Of a stretch of 64,000 bases of DNA, positions 38,923-49,200 are shown one piece after another. The notes beneath the pieces are model-generated. The model was given only the letters and a program-made list of their open reading frames with translations. It had not been told where the DNA came from and made no database searches. Both the position numbers and the translations under genes were made by a program. Origin of the DNA: Marinobacter lutaoensis (GTDB taxonomy: Bacteria; Pseudomonadota; Gammaproteobacteria; Pseudomonadales; Oleiphilaceae); assembly GCF_001981305.1 (NCBI RefSeq), contig NZ_MSCW01000008.1:124001-188000 (forward strand), in the 5' to 3' direction. Each line of letters opens with the position of its first letter. The first letter of the stretch is position 1.

Positions 38923-39656
38923 ACGTGCACCGACGCGGATTGGACCGGGACCGCCACCAGGGTGAGCAGCCGGTCCTGCTCGGGCGCCACCCACGCCTCC
39001 AGCTCCCGGCCGTACCTCCAGTCCTCGGACAGGTCGGTGAGCAGACGGAGCCGGGCACCGCCGTCCGGCTGCCACTCCAAGACCTCGGCGTGCTCGAAGT
39101 AGAAGCGGGTGAGGGTCAGTGGATAGAGGGCCTTGAACAGGCTTTCCTTGAGGGAGAATACCCGGGTCAGGGTCGGGCCCGGATGGGCGTCCAGGTCCCG
39201 GGCGAAACGGCGCTGTTCGCCATCGGTCAAGATCTGGGGCACCAGTGTCCGGGCCCGAGGCGCCGGAATCACCGGCTCCAGGTCCAGGCCCACGCCGGCA
39301 TAGTCCGAACGCCGGCCCACCACCGCCGCCGCGCGCCCCTCGCCGTGGCTGATGGAGCCCACGCAGCCGTCAGGCCAGCAGGGTGCCCGGTCCTCGCCAC
39401 AGCCCGGTACTCGAGCCTGCCCGGTGACCCGTTGCAGCGCCGTCCGGGCGCACAGCCGGCCAGCCAGGTACTCGCTCTGCCGCTTGGCCACCGCCCGTCG
39501 CACCGAGGGCGGCGGCTCGATGCCGCAGTCCCGAAACTGGGCCTCGGTCACCACCACCGGTGTGAAGTTCAGGGCGACGAAGGTCAGACCCGGCAGTCGC
39601 CGGGCCCAGGGCCAGTATTCCTCCGGTGCGCCGCAGCAGACGGGCAGGGACGACAT
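38919..39656 (-). CDS. EntD-like 4'-phosphopantetheinyl transferase
   Basis: 245 residues. Sfp/EntD motifs: RQSEYLAGRLCARTAL, SISHGEGRAAAV, GLDLEPV (Mg-binding Asp/Glu) and FSLKESLFKALYPL. It loads the phosphopantetheine arm onto the carrier domains of the two NRPSs and is essential for siderophore synthesis. It reads toward the siderophore operon, and its stop shares the CTAG at 38919-38922 with fhuF. It starts only 9 bases after ychF on the same strand without a clear RBS, so it may be read from the ychF transcript. Confidence 0.92.
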   Translation of the reverse strand: MSSLPVCCGAPEEYWPWARRLPGLTFVALNFTPVVVTEAQFRDCGIEPPPSVRRAVAKRQSEYLAGRLCARTALQRVTGQARVPGCGEDRAPCWPDGCVGSISHGEGRAAAVVGRRSDYAGVGLDLEPVIPAPRARTLVPQILTDGEQRRFARDLDAHPGPTLTRVFSLKESLFKALYPLTLTRFYFEHAEVLEWQPDGGARLRLLTDLSEDWRYGRELEAWVAPEQDRLLTLVAVPVQSASVHV

Positions 39657-39665
39657 GCCAGGGGC

Positions 39666-40757
39666 TCAGACGTTGAAGCGGAAGTGGATGACGTCACCGT
39701 CCTGGACGATGTAGTCCTTGCCTTCCAGGCGCCACTTGCCGGCATCCTTGGCACCCTGCTCGCCATTGTACTGGACGAAATCGTCGTAACTGATCACCTC
39801 GGCACGGATGAAGCCGCGCTCGAAGTCGGTATGAATGACCCCCGCCGCCTGGGGCGCGGTGGCACCGATCTTGACGGTCCAGGCCCGCACTTCCTTGACG
39901 CCGGCGGTGAAGTAGGTCTGCAGGCCCAGCAGCGTGTAACCGGCGCGGATTACCCGGTCCAGGCCGGGCTCTTCCATGCCCATCTCCTCCAGGAACATGG
40001 TTTTTTCGTCGTCGTCCAGCTCCGAGATTTCGGCCTCGAGCTTGTTGCAGATGGGGACCACCACGGCATTTTCGGCGGCGGCGATTTCCCGGACCTTGTC
40101 CAGGTGCGGGTTGTTCTCAAAGCCGTCCTCGTTGACGTTGGCGATGTACATGGTGGGCTTGACCGTCAGCAGGCACAGCTCCCGGATCAGTGCCATCTGG
40201 TCCTTGTCCAGATTCATGCTGCGCACCGGCCGGCCCTCGTTCAACACCGGCAGCAGCTGTTCGAACATAGCCAGCTGGGCTTTGGCTTCCTTGTCGCCGC
40301 TCTTGGCGACCCGCTGTACCCGCTTGATCGCCTTCTCGACGGTTTCCAGGTCAGCCAGGGCCAGCTCGGTGTTGATCACCTCGATATCGGCCGCCGGGTC
40401 TACCTTGTTGGCGACGTGGATGACGTTGCCGTCTTCGAAGCAGCGCACCACGTGGGCAATGGCGTCGGTCTGGCGGATGTTGGCCAGGAACTGGTTGCCC
40501 AGGCCTTCACCCTTGGAAGCACCGGCCACCAGCCCGGCAATGTCCACGAATTCCATGGTGGTGGGGACCACGCGCTCGGGTTTGACGATATTGGCCAGGG
40601 TGTTCAGGCGGGGGTCCGGCATGGGCACCACGCCCGCGTTCGGTTCGATGGTGCAGAAAGGGAAGTTTTCCGCGCCGATACCGGCTTTGGTCAGTGCATT
40701 GAACAGGGTGGATTTGCCGACGTTGGGAAGGCCGACAATGCCGCAGTTGAATCCCAT
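39666..40757 (-). CDS. ychF: Ribosome-associated Obg-like ATPase YchF (OLA1)
   Basis: 363 residues, the family's standard length. P-loop [17 protein letters not shown] near the N-terminus, the [17 protein letters not shown] switch region, coiled-coil middle and a C-terminal TGS domain ([18 protein letters not shown] to [15 protein letters not shown]). The usual lysine/aspartate of the GTPase specificity loop is replaced, as in OLA1, giving ATP preference. Gene order with pth and rplY is that of Pseudomonas. Confidence 0.97.
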   Translation of the reverse strand: MGFNCGIVGLPNVGKSTLFNALTKAGIGAENFPFCTIEPNAGVVPMPDPRLNTLANIVKPERVVPTTMEFVDIAGLVAGASKGEGLGNQFLANIRQTDAIAHVVRCFEDGNVIHVANKVDPAADIEVINTELALADLETVEKAIKRVQRVAKSGDKEAKAQLAMFEQLLPVLNEGRPVRSMNLDKDQMALIRELCLLTVKPTMYIANVNEDGFENNPHLDKVREIAAAENAVVVPICNKLEAEISELDDDEKTMFLEEMGMEEPGLDRVIRAGYTLLGLQTYFTAGVKEVRAWTVKIGATAPQAAGVIHTDFERGFIRAEVISYDDFVQYNGEQGAKDAGKWRLEGKDYIVQDGDVIHFRFNV

Positions 40758-40837
40758 GGAGTGCCTCTGCTGGTGCTGAAAAAGTTGGCCGGATTATACC
40801 GGGGTACGGGTATGGGTGCGAGTGGGGCGCCTGGGAC

Positions 40838-41428
40838 TCAGGCCGTTGCCCGGAAGCTGTGCAGCCGGTTCATGGCCGCGCCCAGCTTGCCGGTGGCCGC
40901 CTCCGGCAGAACCCGCATGACCTCGCCGAACACGGCGTCGAGCTGTTCGCTTTCCTGCTTGCCGAGCCGGCCCAGGACATAGCCGGTCACTTTGCGGCTG
41001 TCGCCGGGATGGCCGATGCCCAGGCGCAGGCGCTGGAAGTCGTTGCTGCCGAGATGAGCGATGGTGTCGCGCAGGCCGTTGTGGCCGCCGTGGCCGCCGC
41101 CTTTCTTGAATTTGGCGGTGCCGGCTGGCAGGTCCAGTTCGTCGTGGGCGACCAGGATCTGCTGTGGGGGAATCCGGAAAAAGTCCGCCAGGGCCTTGAT
41201 CGCCAGCCCGCTGCGGTTCATGAAGGTGGTGGGATTCAGAAGGTGCAGGTCCAGGCCCTGCCAGTGGATGCGGGCATAGAGCCCATGGTACTTGCGTTCG
41301 GGGCGGAGCGTCTGGCCCGCGTCGCGGGCCAGCGCTTCGACGAACAGGGCGCCGGCGTTGTGGCGGGTATGTTCGTAGTCGGCGCCCGGGTTGCCCAGGC
41401 CGACCACCATAACAATATCCTGTGCCAT
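40838..41428 (-). CDS. pth: Peptidyl-tRNA hydrolase
   Basis: 196 residues. It recycles peptidyl-tRNAs that fall off ribosomes. Conserved features: [18 protein letters not shown] at the N-terminus (Asn10 and catalytic His near 20), LNPTFMNRSG written here in the native context [22 protein letters not shown] (Asp ~93) and [11 protein letters not shown]. It follows rplY on the same strand with a 21-base gap. Confidence 0.97.
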   Translation of the reverse strand: MAQDIVMVVGLGNPGADYEHTRHNAGALFVEALARDAGQTLRPERKYHGLYARIHWQGLDLHLLNPTTFMNRSGLAIKALADFFRIPPQQILVAHDELDLPAGTAKFKKGGGHGGHNGLRDTIAHLGSNDFQRLRLGIGHPGDSRKVTGYVLGRLGKQESEQLDAVFGEVMRVLPEAATGKLGAAMNRLHSFRATA

Positions 41429-41449
41429 CTGCCGTCGCCCCCGGCGGGA

Positions 41450-42085
41450 TTACGCCTCGCCGCCTTCCTCGCCTTCGCCTTCAGCTTCGTCAGCCTTGGC
41501 ACCCTTCGGCTTGTGAATGGCGAGTACCGGCAGGTCGTGTTCCGGACCCTGCTGCAGGGCCGCGATGCGAACGCCCTTGGGCAGTTTCAGGTCGCTCAGG
41601 TGAACCACCTGGTCCATGGCCACGTCGGTCAGATCAACCTCGATGTACTCGGGCAGATCCTGCGGCAGACAGATGATCTCGACTTCGGTCATCTGGTGGG
41701 AAACCACGCCACCTTGAAGCTTGACAGCCGGCGCGCTTTCCTCGTTCAGGAAGTGCAGCGGCACGTTGACGTGGATCTCGTGGTCCTTGTCGACACGCTG
41801 GAAGTCGGCGTGGGTCAGGATCGGCTTGTACGGGTGACGCTGCAGATCCTTCAGGATCACGCTTTCCTTCTTGCCTTCCAGATCGATGGTCAGGATGTGG
41901 GAGAAGAAGGCTTCGTTTTCCAGAGCCTTTTTCAGCTCGTTGTGCCAGATGGCAACCGGAGTCGCGTCCTGACCGCCACCGTAAATGATGGCCGGGATTT
42001 TCCGCTCCTCGCGACGCAGGCGGCGGCTCGCACCTTTCCCCTTGTCGTCACGAGGAAATGCTTGGATCACAAATTCCTGAGACAT
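41450..42085 (-). CDS. rplY: 50S ribosomal protein L25, long (Ctc) form
   Basis: 211 residues: an N-terminal L25 domain that binds 5S rRNA (FPRDDKGKGASRRLRRE, IPAIIYGGG) and the C-terminal Ctc/TL5 beta domain (VSHQMTEVEIICLPQDLPE), ending in an acidic tail (EAEGEGEEGGEA). The ATG at 42085 has GAGGT at good spacing; the frame continues seven codons upstream to another ATG that overlaps that signal. It lies between pth and prs and is separated from prs by a terminator. Confidence 0.96.
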   Translation of the reverse strand: MSQEFVIQAFPRDDKGKGASRRLRREERKIPAIIYGGGQDATPVAIWHNELKKALENEAFFSHILTIDLEGKKESVILKDLQRHPYKPILTHADFQRVDKDHEIHVNVPLHFLNEESAPAVKLQGGVVSHQMTEVEIICLPQDLPEYIEVDLTDVAMDQVVHLSDLKLPKGVRIAALQQGPEHDLPVLAIHKPKGAKADEAEGEGEEGGEA

Positions 42086-42151
42086 GCTCTTTACCTCATA
42101 TGTCATCCGAACGGCCCGCGACCAGGCTTGGCCCGGATGAAGTTCCAGAAA

Positions 42152-42172
42152 AGCCGGAGTTGGCCTCCGGCT
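42152..42172 (-). other. Hairpin in the rplY leader
   Basis: Stem of 8 bp (AGCCGGAG / CTCCGGCT) with a 5-base loop in the untranslated leader of rplY, between the upstream terminator and the RBS. Function unknown; a structured leader could take part in L25 autoregulation. Confidence 0.45.
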
Positions 42173-42176
42173 GACG

Positions 42177-42208
42177 AAAAGGGTCGGGAGCCCAAAGGCT
42201 CCCGACCC
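42177..42208 (-). terminator. Rho-independent terminator after prs
   Basis: On the minus strand, a perfect 12-bp stem GGGTCGGGAGCC / GGCTCCCGACCC with a 4-base loop is followed by TTTTCG. It lies about 40 bases past the prs stop. Confidence 0.85.
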
Positions 42209-42250
42209 GAAAACTGCCGTATCTCGTGAAAGGTCCGAGGCGCGCGGCGC

Positions 42251-43201
42251 TCAGACGTTCTCGAACATGGCGCTGATGGATTCTTCGTTGCTCACCCGGC
42301 GGATGGACTCCGCGAGCAGGCCGGCCATGCTGAGGGGGCGGATTTTATCACAATTCTTCGCCTTGTCACCCAGCGGAATGGTGTCGCAGACCACCAGTTC
42401 ATCCAGCTCGGAGGCGTTGATGTTCTCGATGGCCGGGCCCGACAACACGGGGTGGGTGATGTAGGCGACGACCCGGGAGGCGCCGTGTTCCTTCAAGGCA
42501 TTGGCGGCCTTGCACAGGGTGCCGGCGGTGTCGACGATGTCGTCCACCAGGATGCAGGTTTTGTCCTTGACGTCACCGATGATGTGCATGACCTGAGAGA
42601 CGTTGGCCTTGGGCCGCCGCTTGTCGATGATTGCCAGGTCGGCGTCGTCCAGCCGCTTCGCCACGGCCCGGGCACGCACCACGCCGCCCACGTCCGGGGA
42701 GACCACGATGAAGTTCTCGAAGCGCTGCTTCTCGATGTCTTCGAGCATGATCGGGGTGGCGTAAATATTGTCCACCGGAATGTCGAAGAAGCCCTGGATC
42801 TGGTCCGCGTGCAGGTCGACGGTCAGCACTCGGTCCACGCCGATGCTGGAGATCATGTCGGCGACGACCTTGGCGCTGATGGCGACCCGGGTGGAGCGCA
42901 CACGACGGTCCTGACGGGCATAGCCGTAATAGGGGATAACGGCGGTGATGCGTGTGGCGGAAGCGCGGCGCAGGGCGTCGGCCATCACGATCAGTTCCAT
43001 CAGGTTGTCGTTGGTGGGGTAGCAGGTGGGCTGGATGATGAAAACATCGTGGCCCCGCACATTTTCGTTGATCTCGACGGTGGTTTCGCCATCGCTGAAC
43101 CGGCCGACGGTGGCCTGGCCCATGGGAATGTGGAGTTTCTTGGCGATGGCGTGTGCCAGCTCTGGGTGGGCATTGCCGGCGAAAATCATCAGTTTGGACA
43201 C
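42251..43201 (-). CDS. prs: Ribose-phosphate pyrophosphokinase (PRPP synthase)
   Basis: 316 residues. It makes PRPP from ribose 5-phosphate and ATP for nucleotide, His and Trp synthesis. Motifs: [14 protein letters not shown] start, [16 protein letters not shown], the flexible loop YGYARQDRR, and the PRPP-binding [13 protein letters not shown]. The GTG at 43201 is chosen because AGAAGGA lies 7-8 bases upstream and the length then fits the family (E. coli 315); the open frame continues through the tRNA-Gln gene, which is fortuitous. Confidence 0.96.
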   Translation of the reverse strand: MSKLMIFAGNAHPELAHAIAKKLHIPMGQATVGRFSDGETTVEINENVRGHDVFIIQPTCYPTNDNLMELIVMADALRRASATRITAVIPYYGYARQDRRVRSTRVAISAKVVADMISSIGVDRVLTVDLHADQIQGFFDIPVDNIYATPIMLEDIEKQRFENFIVVSPDVGGVVRARAVAKRLDDADLAIIDKRRPKANVSQVMHIIGDVKDKTCILVDDIVDTAGTLCKAANALKEHGASRVVAYITHPVLSGPAIENINASELDELVVCDTIPLGDKAKNCDKIRPLSMAGLLAESIRRVSNEESISAMFENV

Positions 43202-43253
43202 GACAGCATCCTTCTCAGTATCGGCGTTTGATTCAGACGAAGCGGGAGAAAGG

Positions 43254-43328
43254 TGGCTGGGGTGGTAGGATTCGAACCTACGCATGACGGGATCAAAACC
43301 CGTTGCCTTACCACTTGGCGACACCCCA
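43254..43328 (-). tRNA. tRNA-Gln (anticodon TTG)
   Basis: 75-nt cloverleaf on the minus strand: acceptor TGGGGTG pairs with CACCCCA, anticodon loop TTTTGAT, T-arm GGTTCGAATCC, and an encoded CCA end. It sits between ispE and prs, as in Pseudomonas, and is probably processed from a common transcript. Confidence 0.95.
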
Positions 43329-43347
43329 GTATCGTGCTTTTTTGGCA

Positions 43348-44205
43348 TCATTCCAGCTCTGTCAGCTTTTTGTGAAGAGGTGACAGGTTCACCCCTTTAG
43401 CTACGAACCCCGTGATGCCGGAGGGTTTGCTTTCCCAGATGATCCGGGCTGCGGATTCTGTCGGGAAACGTCCAAAAATGCAAGCCCCGGTTCCGGTTAA
43501 TCTTGCAGGTCCGAATTGTGAAAGCCATTCCAGGCTTTGGTTAACCTCCGGATACAGTTTGCGAACTACATCCTCACAGTCGTTTCGGTACCTCGAGGCG
43601 TCTCCCTCAAAAGCGGGCGCTATTTTGATTTTTGGGGTGTCCCTTGTCAACCCCTCTTCGGAAAAAATCTTTCCGGTGTTGATGTGGCAGTCTGGCTTCA
43701 GCACCACGAACCAGTCTTCCGGCGGGTGGGCCGGGGTCAGCCGCTCGCCGACGCCCTCGCCGAAGGCGGCCTGACCGTGGACGAACACCGGCACGTCCGC
43801 GCCCAGGCCGAGGCCGATCCCGGCCAGGGTGTCGAGGTCCAGGCCCAGATGCCACAGGTGATTGAGTGCCAGTAGGGTGGTGGCGGCATCGGAGCTGCCG
43901 CCGCCAAGGCCGCCGCCCATGGGCAGGCGCTTGTCGATGGCGATGGTGACCCCCGGCAGACGGCGGCCGGCCCGGGTTTCGAGGGCCCGGGCGGCGCGCA
44001 GGATCAGGTTGTCGTCGTCCGGCACCCCGGGCATGGGTGTGGCCAGGCGTACGCCGGCATGTCCCGGCGTCAGGGTGAAGGTCAGCTCGTCGCCGTAGTC
44101 CAGGAACTGAAACAGGGTCTGCAGTTCATGGTAGCCGTCCGGGCGTCGACCGACGATGTGCAGAAACAGGTTCAGCTTGGCCGGGGCGGGCAGGGTGAGG
44201 GTCAC
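43348..44205 (-). CDS. ispE: 4-diphosphocytidyl-2-C-methyl-D-erythritol kinase
   Basis: 285 residues, GHMP-kinase family, fourth step of the MEP isoprenoid pathway. Motifs: [21 protein letters not shown] at the start (cited in parts: [19 protein letters not shown]), and the ATP-binding glycine loop [18 protein letters not shown]. It begins with GTG, which overlaps the lolB stop (GTGA), with GGAGG upstream; translational coupling is likely. Confidence 0.96.
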   Translation of the reverse strand: MTLTLPAPAKLNLFLHIVGRRPDGYHELQTLFQFLDYGDELTFTLTPGHAGVRLATPMPGVPDDDNLILRAARALETRAGRRLPGVTIAIDKRLPMGGGLGGGSSDAATTLLALNHLWHLGLDLDTLAGIGLGLGADVPVFVHGQAAFGEGVGERLTPAHPPEDWFVVLKPDCHINTGKIFSEEGLTRDTPKIKIAPAFEGDASRYRNDCEDVVRKLYPEVNQSLEWLSQFGPARLTGTGACIFGRFPTESAARIIWESKPSGITGFVAKGVNLSPLHKKLTELE

Positions 44206-44843
44206 GGGGTCGCCTCCAGGGCTTGCCAGTCAGCCACCACCAGGCGTACCCGTTTGTCCTCTTTCAGGGCGGTGATGCGGGCCGGCAGCGGCGGCAGTCC
44301 GGGGACGAACGCTTGCCAGCGGTCGTAGCGGATCTCCCAGCCCGACTGGCGCAGGAGGGTCAGCTGGCCGCGGTCATCGAACAGCAGCTGGAAGTCACCC
44401 TCCGGAGCTGGCAGGCCGCGAATCCACCAAGTCAGGCTGGTCAGCGGCAGCTGCCAGCCGGTGGCGGCCGCCACCAGGGCTTCCGGGTCGCCGGACTGGT
44501 AGCGGTCGCCGTTGGGCAGGGTCAGCTCGATGAAACCGGGGGTACCCTCAAGCGAGGTGCTGCCCACGCCCAGGAACGAGGACGACAACGCCAGACGGTA
44601 ATGCTCGCCTTCCTGGCGCCACTGGTTGATCAGGGCGGTGCCACTGTCGCTGGGCTGGCGCACCGCCAGCTTGCCTGACAGCTGCCAGTGGTCGAACCCG
44701 CCCAGGGTCCGGGCCCGGCGTGACCAGTCCGCCGGGGGCTGGTCGGTCATGCCCTCGGGCAGCGGCGCCAGGGCGATGGATGTACAGGCCTGCAGCAGGG
44801 TCGCCAGCAGGGGGAGCAGCAACCAGCGGAACCACCGGGTCAT
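44202..44843 (-). CDS. lolB: Outer-membrane lipoprotein receptor LolB
   Basis: 213 residues with a lipoprotein signal ([13 protein letters not shown], lipobox LQAC, Cys20). LolB takes lipoproteins from LolA and inserts them in the outer membrane. The mature part shows [27 protein letters not shown] and [14 protein letters not shown], typical of LolB. ATGA overlap with the lbcA stop upstream and GTGA overlap with ispE downstream make a tightly coupled operon. Confidence 0.95.
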   Translation of the reverse strand: MTRWFRWLLLPLLATLLQACTSIALAPLPEGMTDQPPADWSRRARTLGGFDHWQLSGKLAVRQPSDSGTALINQWRQEGEHYRLALSSSFLGVGSTSLEGTPGFIELTLPNGDRYQSGDPEALVAAATGWQLPLTSLTWWIRGLPAPEGDFQLLFDDRGQLTLLRQSGWEIRYDRWQAFVPGLPPLPARITALKEDKRVRLVVADWQALEATP

Positions 44844-46594
44844 GGCGTGCGTCCGCTCCCAGTCAGGCGCTGGATGGTTTGCCGCAGAATTTCATGGTCC
44901 GGGTCCTGCTCCAGGCCCTGCTGCCAGATGATCTGGGCCTGCTCTTCCTCGCCGGCCATCCACAGGGCTTCACCGTAGTGGGCGGCCACCTCCGGATCAG
45001 GGAAGGCCTCCCAGGCCTGCTTCAAGTAGCGGAGGGCGGGCATGAGCTGGCCTTCCCGGAACAGGACCCAGCCCATGCTGTCGAGGATCGCCGGGTTGTC
45101 CGGGTCCAGCTGCAGGGCCCGTTCGATGTAGTCGCGGGCTTCGTTCAGACGGTCGGTGCGGGTGGTGAGAATGTAGCCCAGGGCGTTCAGGGCCACCGCG
45201 TTGTTCGGTTCGGCCTGGACAATCCGGGTCAGGTCCTGCTCGGCTTCCGCCGGCTGGCCGAGGGCGTCCTGCAGCATGGCCCGGGCGTAACGGATCTGGG
45301 TGTTGTCCGGGTACTGTTCCAGGGCTTGATTGGCGGATGCCAGCGCCTGCTGCCGCTGGCCTTCGTCCAGCAACAGGTTGACCTCCAGCAGCCAGTAAGT
45401 CTCGGCCTGGGCCGGGTGGCTGTCCCTCAGTGACTGGATGCGGGCAAGCGCGTCCTGGAGCTGGCCACGGGCGGCCATCAGCGCGCTGGCCCGGGACAGT
45501 GCCGGGAAGTAATAGCTGCCCTGTTCCACCGCCTGGTAATGGTCGATTGCCGTGTCGACATCACCGGCCTCGTCGGCGATGCGGCCGAGGTAGTATTGCG
45601 CCTCGTTGGCATGCTGGCCCTGCTCCACCAGTTGCGACAGTTCTTCCCGTGCCAGTTCCTCTTGGTCATTTTCCATGGCGACCAGGGCATGGGAGAGGCG
45701 CAGTCCGGGCACGTCCGGGAACTGTTGCACCAAGCGGGCGAACTCGTCCTGGGCGGCCTGCAGCTCACCCTCGCTGATCAGCATGCGGCCATAGAGGGTG
45801 CCCATCTGCCGGCTGTCCGGAAACCGCCGGGTATTGCTCATCATGTAGTCGAGGGCCTCATGCTTGCGGCCGGTCTCGTACAGCAGGTCCCCCTTGAGGA
45901 CAATGGCGGGCTGAAAGTTGTCATGGGCGTCCAGCAGCGGTTCCAGTCGTGCCAGGGCCTGTTTCGGTTGGCCGGTGACCTTCAGCAGCAGGGCGATGCC
46001 ATACTCCAGTTCCGGCGTGTCGGGGTGGCGTTCCGCCAGTTGCTTGTACAGCGTCAGCAGCTCTTGCTGCTGGGCCGGCGCCAGGCTGCCCGCCATCACC
46101 GCCAGGCTGTCGAAATCGGCGTCTTCGCCCAGATTCATGATGGCTTCCATGTGGGCCAGCGCCGTGGCCAGGTCGCCACGCTTCACCGCCTGGATGGCGG
46201 CGATCCGGTGTGCCGGAAGGCTGTCCGGCTGTTCCTCGAGCCAGAGTTCGGCCAGCCGGGTTTGGGCGTTGTCGCCGTGCAGCGACTGGGCGATCTGCAT
46301 GGCCCGTTCGATGACGCCCAGGTCGCGGGATTGCTGCGCCGCCTTGAGGTAGTTCACCAGGGTGACGTCATAGCGTCCGCGCTGGGCGGCGATCTCGGCG
46401 CTCAGGAGCAGGTACAGGACATCCGGTTCGAAATCGGCGTAGGCCGGGGCCGGCGGAGCGGGCTCGGTCTGGGCGGTTTGGGCCGCGTCTGGCTGAGACT
46501 GTGACGTGGGTGAGGATACGCTGGCGCAACCGGCGGCGAGGGTGAAAACGGCGCCGGCCAGACAACGGGCCATGAGTGGAGCGGATATGTGCAT
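44840..46594 (-). CDS. lbcA: TPR-repeat lipoprotein (LbcA-like)
   Basis: 584 residues. An N-terminal lipoprotein signal ending TLAAGC is followed by a Pro/Gln-rich linker and then tetratricopeptide repeats throughout (for example NEAQYYLGRIADEAGD, NAVALNALGYILTT, NPAILDSMGWVLFREG). Position between hemA and lolB and architecture match PA4667 of P. aeruginosa, the LbcA lipoprotein that activates the CtpA protease at the outer membrane. The start at 46594 gives the signal peptide, with a weak GGGAAG RBS; the open frame upstream runs antisense into hemA and is not coding. The exact role in this organism is inferred. Confidence 0.88.
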   Translation of the reverse strand: MHISAPLMARCLAGAVFTLAAGCASVSSPTSQSQPDAAQTAQTEPAPPAPAYADFEPDVLYLLLSAEIAAQRGRYDVTLVNYLKAAQQSRDLGVIERAMQIAQSLHGDNAQTRLAELWLEEQPDSLPAHRIAAIQAVKRGDLATALAHMEAIMNLGEDADFDSLAVMAGSLAPAQQQELLTLYKQLAERHPDTPELEYGIALLLKVTGQPKQALARLEPLLDAHDNFQPAIVLKGDLLYETGRKHEALDYMMSNTRRFPDSRQMGTLYGRMLISEGELQAAQDEFARLVQQFPDVPGLRLSHALVAMENDQEELAREELSQLVEQGQHANEAQYYLGRIADEAGDVDTAIDHYQAVEQGSYYFPALSRASALMAARGQLQDALARIQSLRDSHPAQAETYWLLEVNLLLDEGQRQQALASANQALEQYPDNTQIRYARAMLQDALGQPAEAEQDLTRIVQAEPNNAVALNALGYILTTRTDRLNEARDYIERALQLDPDNPAILDSMGWVLFREGQLMPALRYLKQAWEAFPDPEVAAHYGEALWMAGEEEQAQIIWQQGLEQDPDHEILRQTIQRLTGSGRTP

Positions 46595-46825
46595 GCAGCT
46601 TCCCGTGACGGTTCGAGACACTTCAGAAAGACCCGGATTGCCACGAAATTGAGGTAGGTCGGGTCCCTGTCCAGAGCGAACCACTATAATGGCACAAGCA
46701 TCTGAGCTTGCCCAACCCGTCCGAGTTTGCCGAAGGACCGCTGTCCGCGGGTGGCGGGGCGGGCGGCGGGTCGTTAAAATGACGCCATCTTTTCCTTTTG
46801 AAGCACAGGGTTTTTCGGGCTCGAC

Positions 46826-48115
46826 ATGGCACTGGTAACGCTGGGAATCAATCACCGCACGGCCCCCGTGGAGCTTCGGGAGCGTATTGCGTTCACGCCG
46901 GAACGGATGCCGGAAGCCTTTGCCGAACTTCGGGTGGCCTCCGGTGCCAGCGAGGCCGCGATCCTGTCCACCTGCAACCGCACCGAGTTGTACCTGGCCG
47001 GCGACGATGATTGCGCGCCGGCGGTGCTGCGCTGGCTGGCCGGGTTTCACAACCTGGACGTCGCCGATCTGGAAGCCGCGGTGTACGTACACCGGGACGC
47101 CGACGCGGTGCGTCACGTCATGCGGGTGGCGGCGGGCCTGGACTCCATGGTGCTCGGCGAGCCTCAGATCTTTGGCCAGCTGAAGGATGCCTACGCGCTG
47201 GCGCGCCAGCACAACGCCTGCGGCTCCTTCCTCTCCCGCATGTTCGAGCACTCCTTCTCGGTGGCCAAGCGGGTGCGTACCCAGACCGCCATTGGCGAGA
47301 ACCCGGTGTCGGTGGCTTACGCCGCGGTGAGCATGGCACACCACATCTTTGCCGACATGTCCCGCAACCGGGCACTGTTGATCGGTGCCGGCAAGACCAT
47401 CGAGCTGGTGGCTCAGCATCTGTCGGAGGCGGGGGTCCGGGATTTCGTCGTTGCCAACCGGACCCTGGAGCGGGCCCAGATCCTGGCGGAGTCCCACGGA
47501 GGCCGGGGCATCGTGCTGTCGGAGATCCCCGATCACCTGGCCGACGTGGACATCATCATTTCCTCCACCGCCAGTCCCCTGCCGATTCTGGGCAAGGGCG
47601 CGGTGGAGCGGGCCCTGAAGCGGCGCAAGCACCGTCCGTATTTCATGGTGGACATCGCCGTGCCCCGGGACATCGAGCCGGAGGTGGCGTCGCTGGATGA
47701 CGTCTACCTCTACACCGTGGATGACCTGCGCCAGGTGATCGAAGAGAACATCCGTTCCCGCGAAGGGGCCGCCCGGGAGGCGGAAAACCTGATCGCCGAC
47801 GGGGTCCAGGAGTTTCTCAACCAGTTGCGGGCGCTCGACGCCGTCTCCACCCTCAAGCAGTTTCGCCGCCGGGCGGAGATGATGCGGGACGCGGAGACGG
47901 AAAAGGCCCTGCGGGCCCTGCGCAACGGCGCGGACCCGGAGACCGTGGTGCGCAGCCTGGCCCGGGGGCTCACCAACAAACTGCTGCATGAACCGTCCGT
48001 CCAGGTCCGCAAGGCCACTACGGAAGGCCGCACCGAAGTCACCGAGTGGCTACGTGAGCTGCATCAGCTCGACGCCCTGGAGCCGGACGCGGCCACCACA
48101 CCGGAAAAACTATGA
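46826..48115 (+). CDS. hemA: Glutamyl-tRNA reductase
   Basis: 429 residues, first enzyme of C5 tetrapyrrole synthesis (glutamyl-tRNA to glutamate semialdehyde). Motifs: [15 protein letters not shown], the catalytic-cysteine block [24 protein letters not shown], and the NADPH domain with [16 protein letters not shown], followed by the dimerisation helix. Divergent from lbcA; the 231-base spacer has no confidently assigned promoter. Its stop overlaps the prfA start (ATGA), the standard hemA-prfA coupling. Confidence 0.97.
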   Translation: MALVTLGINHRTAPVELRERIAFTPERMPEAFAELRVASGASEAAILSTCNRTELYLAGDDDCAPAVLRWLAGFHNLDVADLEAAVYVHRDADAVRHVMRVAAGLDSMVLGEPQIFGQLKDAYALARQHNACGSFLSRMFEHSFSVAKRVRTQTAIGENPVSVAYAAVSMAHHIFADMSRNRALLIGAGKTIELVAQHLSEAGVRDFVVANRTLERAQILAESHGGRGIVLSEIPDHLADVDIIISSTASPLPILGKGAVERALKRRKHRPYFMVDIAVPRDIEPEVASLDDVYLYTVDDLRQVIEENIRSREGAAREAENLIADGVQEFLNQLRALDAVSTLKQFRRRAEMMRDAETEKALRALRNGADPETVVRSLARGLTNKLLHEPSVQVRKATTEGRTEVTEWLRELHQLDALEPDAATTPEKL

Positions 48116-49200
48116 AACCATCCATTCAGTCCCGCCTCGAGCAGTTGGCCGACCGTTTCGAGGAGGTCAGCGCGTTGTTGAGCGACGCGTCGGTCATCGC
48201 CGACCAGACCAAGTTTCGCGAGTTGTCCCAGGAATTTGCCGAGATCGAGCCGGTGGTGAAGTGCTTCCGGGCCTGGCGGGCATCGCTGGACGATATGGCC
48301 ACCGCCCGGGAACTGGCCAGCGACGGCGACGCTGAGATGCGGGCCATGGCCGAGGAGGAGCTGAAGGCCGCCCGCGAGCGAAACGAGGCGCTGGAGGAGG
48401 AACTGCAGCGGCTGATGCTGCCGCGGGATCCGGATGACGGCAAGAACGTGTTCCTGGAAATCCGTGCCGGCACCGGTGGCGATGAAGCCGCGCTGTTCGC
48501 CGGAGACCTGTTCCGCATGTACTCCCGCTACGCAGAACGCCGCCGCTGGCAGGTGGAGGTGCTGAGCGAAAGCGAAGGGGAACACGGCGGTTACAAGGAA
48601 GTGATTGCCCGGGTGTCCGGAGACGGCGTGTACGGTGCCCTCAAGTTCGAATCCGGTGCACATCGGGTGCAGCGGGTTCCGGAAACCGAGTCCCAGGGGC
48701 GTATTCACACCTCCGCCTGTACCGTTGCCGTCATTCCGGAGGCGGACGAGGCCGAGGCGGTGGAAATCAACAAGGCCGACCTGCGCATCGACACCTTCCG
48801 GGCCTCCGGTGCCGGTGGCCAGCACGTCAACAAGACCGACTCCGCCATTCGCATCACCCACCTGCCCACCGGACTGGTGGTGGAATGCCAGGAGGAGCGC
48901 TCGCAGCACAAGAACCGGGCCAAGGCCATGAGTCTGCTGGCATCCCGGCTGCGCAACGCCGAACAGGAGCGGCAGCAGAAGGCGATGGCGGAAACCCGCA
49001 AGAGTCTGGTGGGCAGCGGTGACCGCTCCGAGCGCATTCGTACTTACAACTTCCCCCAGGGCCGGGTTACCGATCACCGCATCAACCTGACGCTGTACAA
49101 GCTGGACGAGGTTCTGGCCGGCGACCTGGACGCCGTCATCCTGCCGTTGCAGCAGGAACACCAGGCCGAACTGCTGGCCTCCATGGCCGATGACCAGTAA
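48112..49200 (+). CDS. prfA: Peptide chain release factor 1
   Basis: 362 residues. It terminates translation at UAA and UAG. The GGQ motif lies in [16 protein letters not shown], preceded by the domain-2 block [16 protein letters not shown]. The release-factor N-terminal helical domain is complete. ATGA overlap with hemA and an 11-base overlap with prmC, whose enzyme methylates this GGQ glutamine, make a functional operon. Confidence 0.97.
   Translation: MKPSIQSRLEQLADRFEEVSALLSDASVIADQTKFRELSQEFAEIEPVVKCFRAWRASLDDMATARELASDGDAEMRAMAEEELKAARERNEALEEELQRLMLPRDPDDGKNVFLEIRAGTGGDEAALFAGDLFRMYSRYAERRRWQVEVLSESEGEHGGYKEVIARVSGDGVYGALKFESGAHRVQRVPETESQGRIHTSACTVAVIPEADEAEAVEINKADLRIDTFRASGAGGQHVNKTDSAIRITHLPTGLVVECQEERSQHKNRAKAMSLLASRLRNAEQERQQKAMAETRKSLVGSGDRSERIRTYNFPQGRVTDHRINLTLYKLDEVLAGDLDAVILPLQQEHQAELLASMADDQ

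Noticed and set aside
43202..43351. 50-codon N-terminal extension of prs
   Set aside because: It translates the tRNA-Gln gene; the GTG at 43201 has a proper RBS and gives the normal family length.
46685..46690. TATAAT between lbcA and hemA as a promoter
   Set aside because: No acceptable -35 at 16-18 bp on the plus strand; left unassigned.
46595..47989. Upstream extension of the lbcA frame to over 1000 residues
   Set aside because: The extension is antisense to hemA and carries no family sequence; the lipoprotein signal at 46594 marks the real start.
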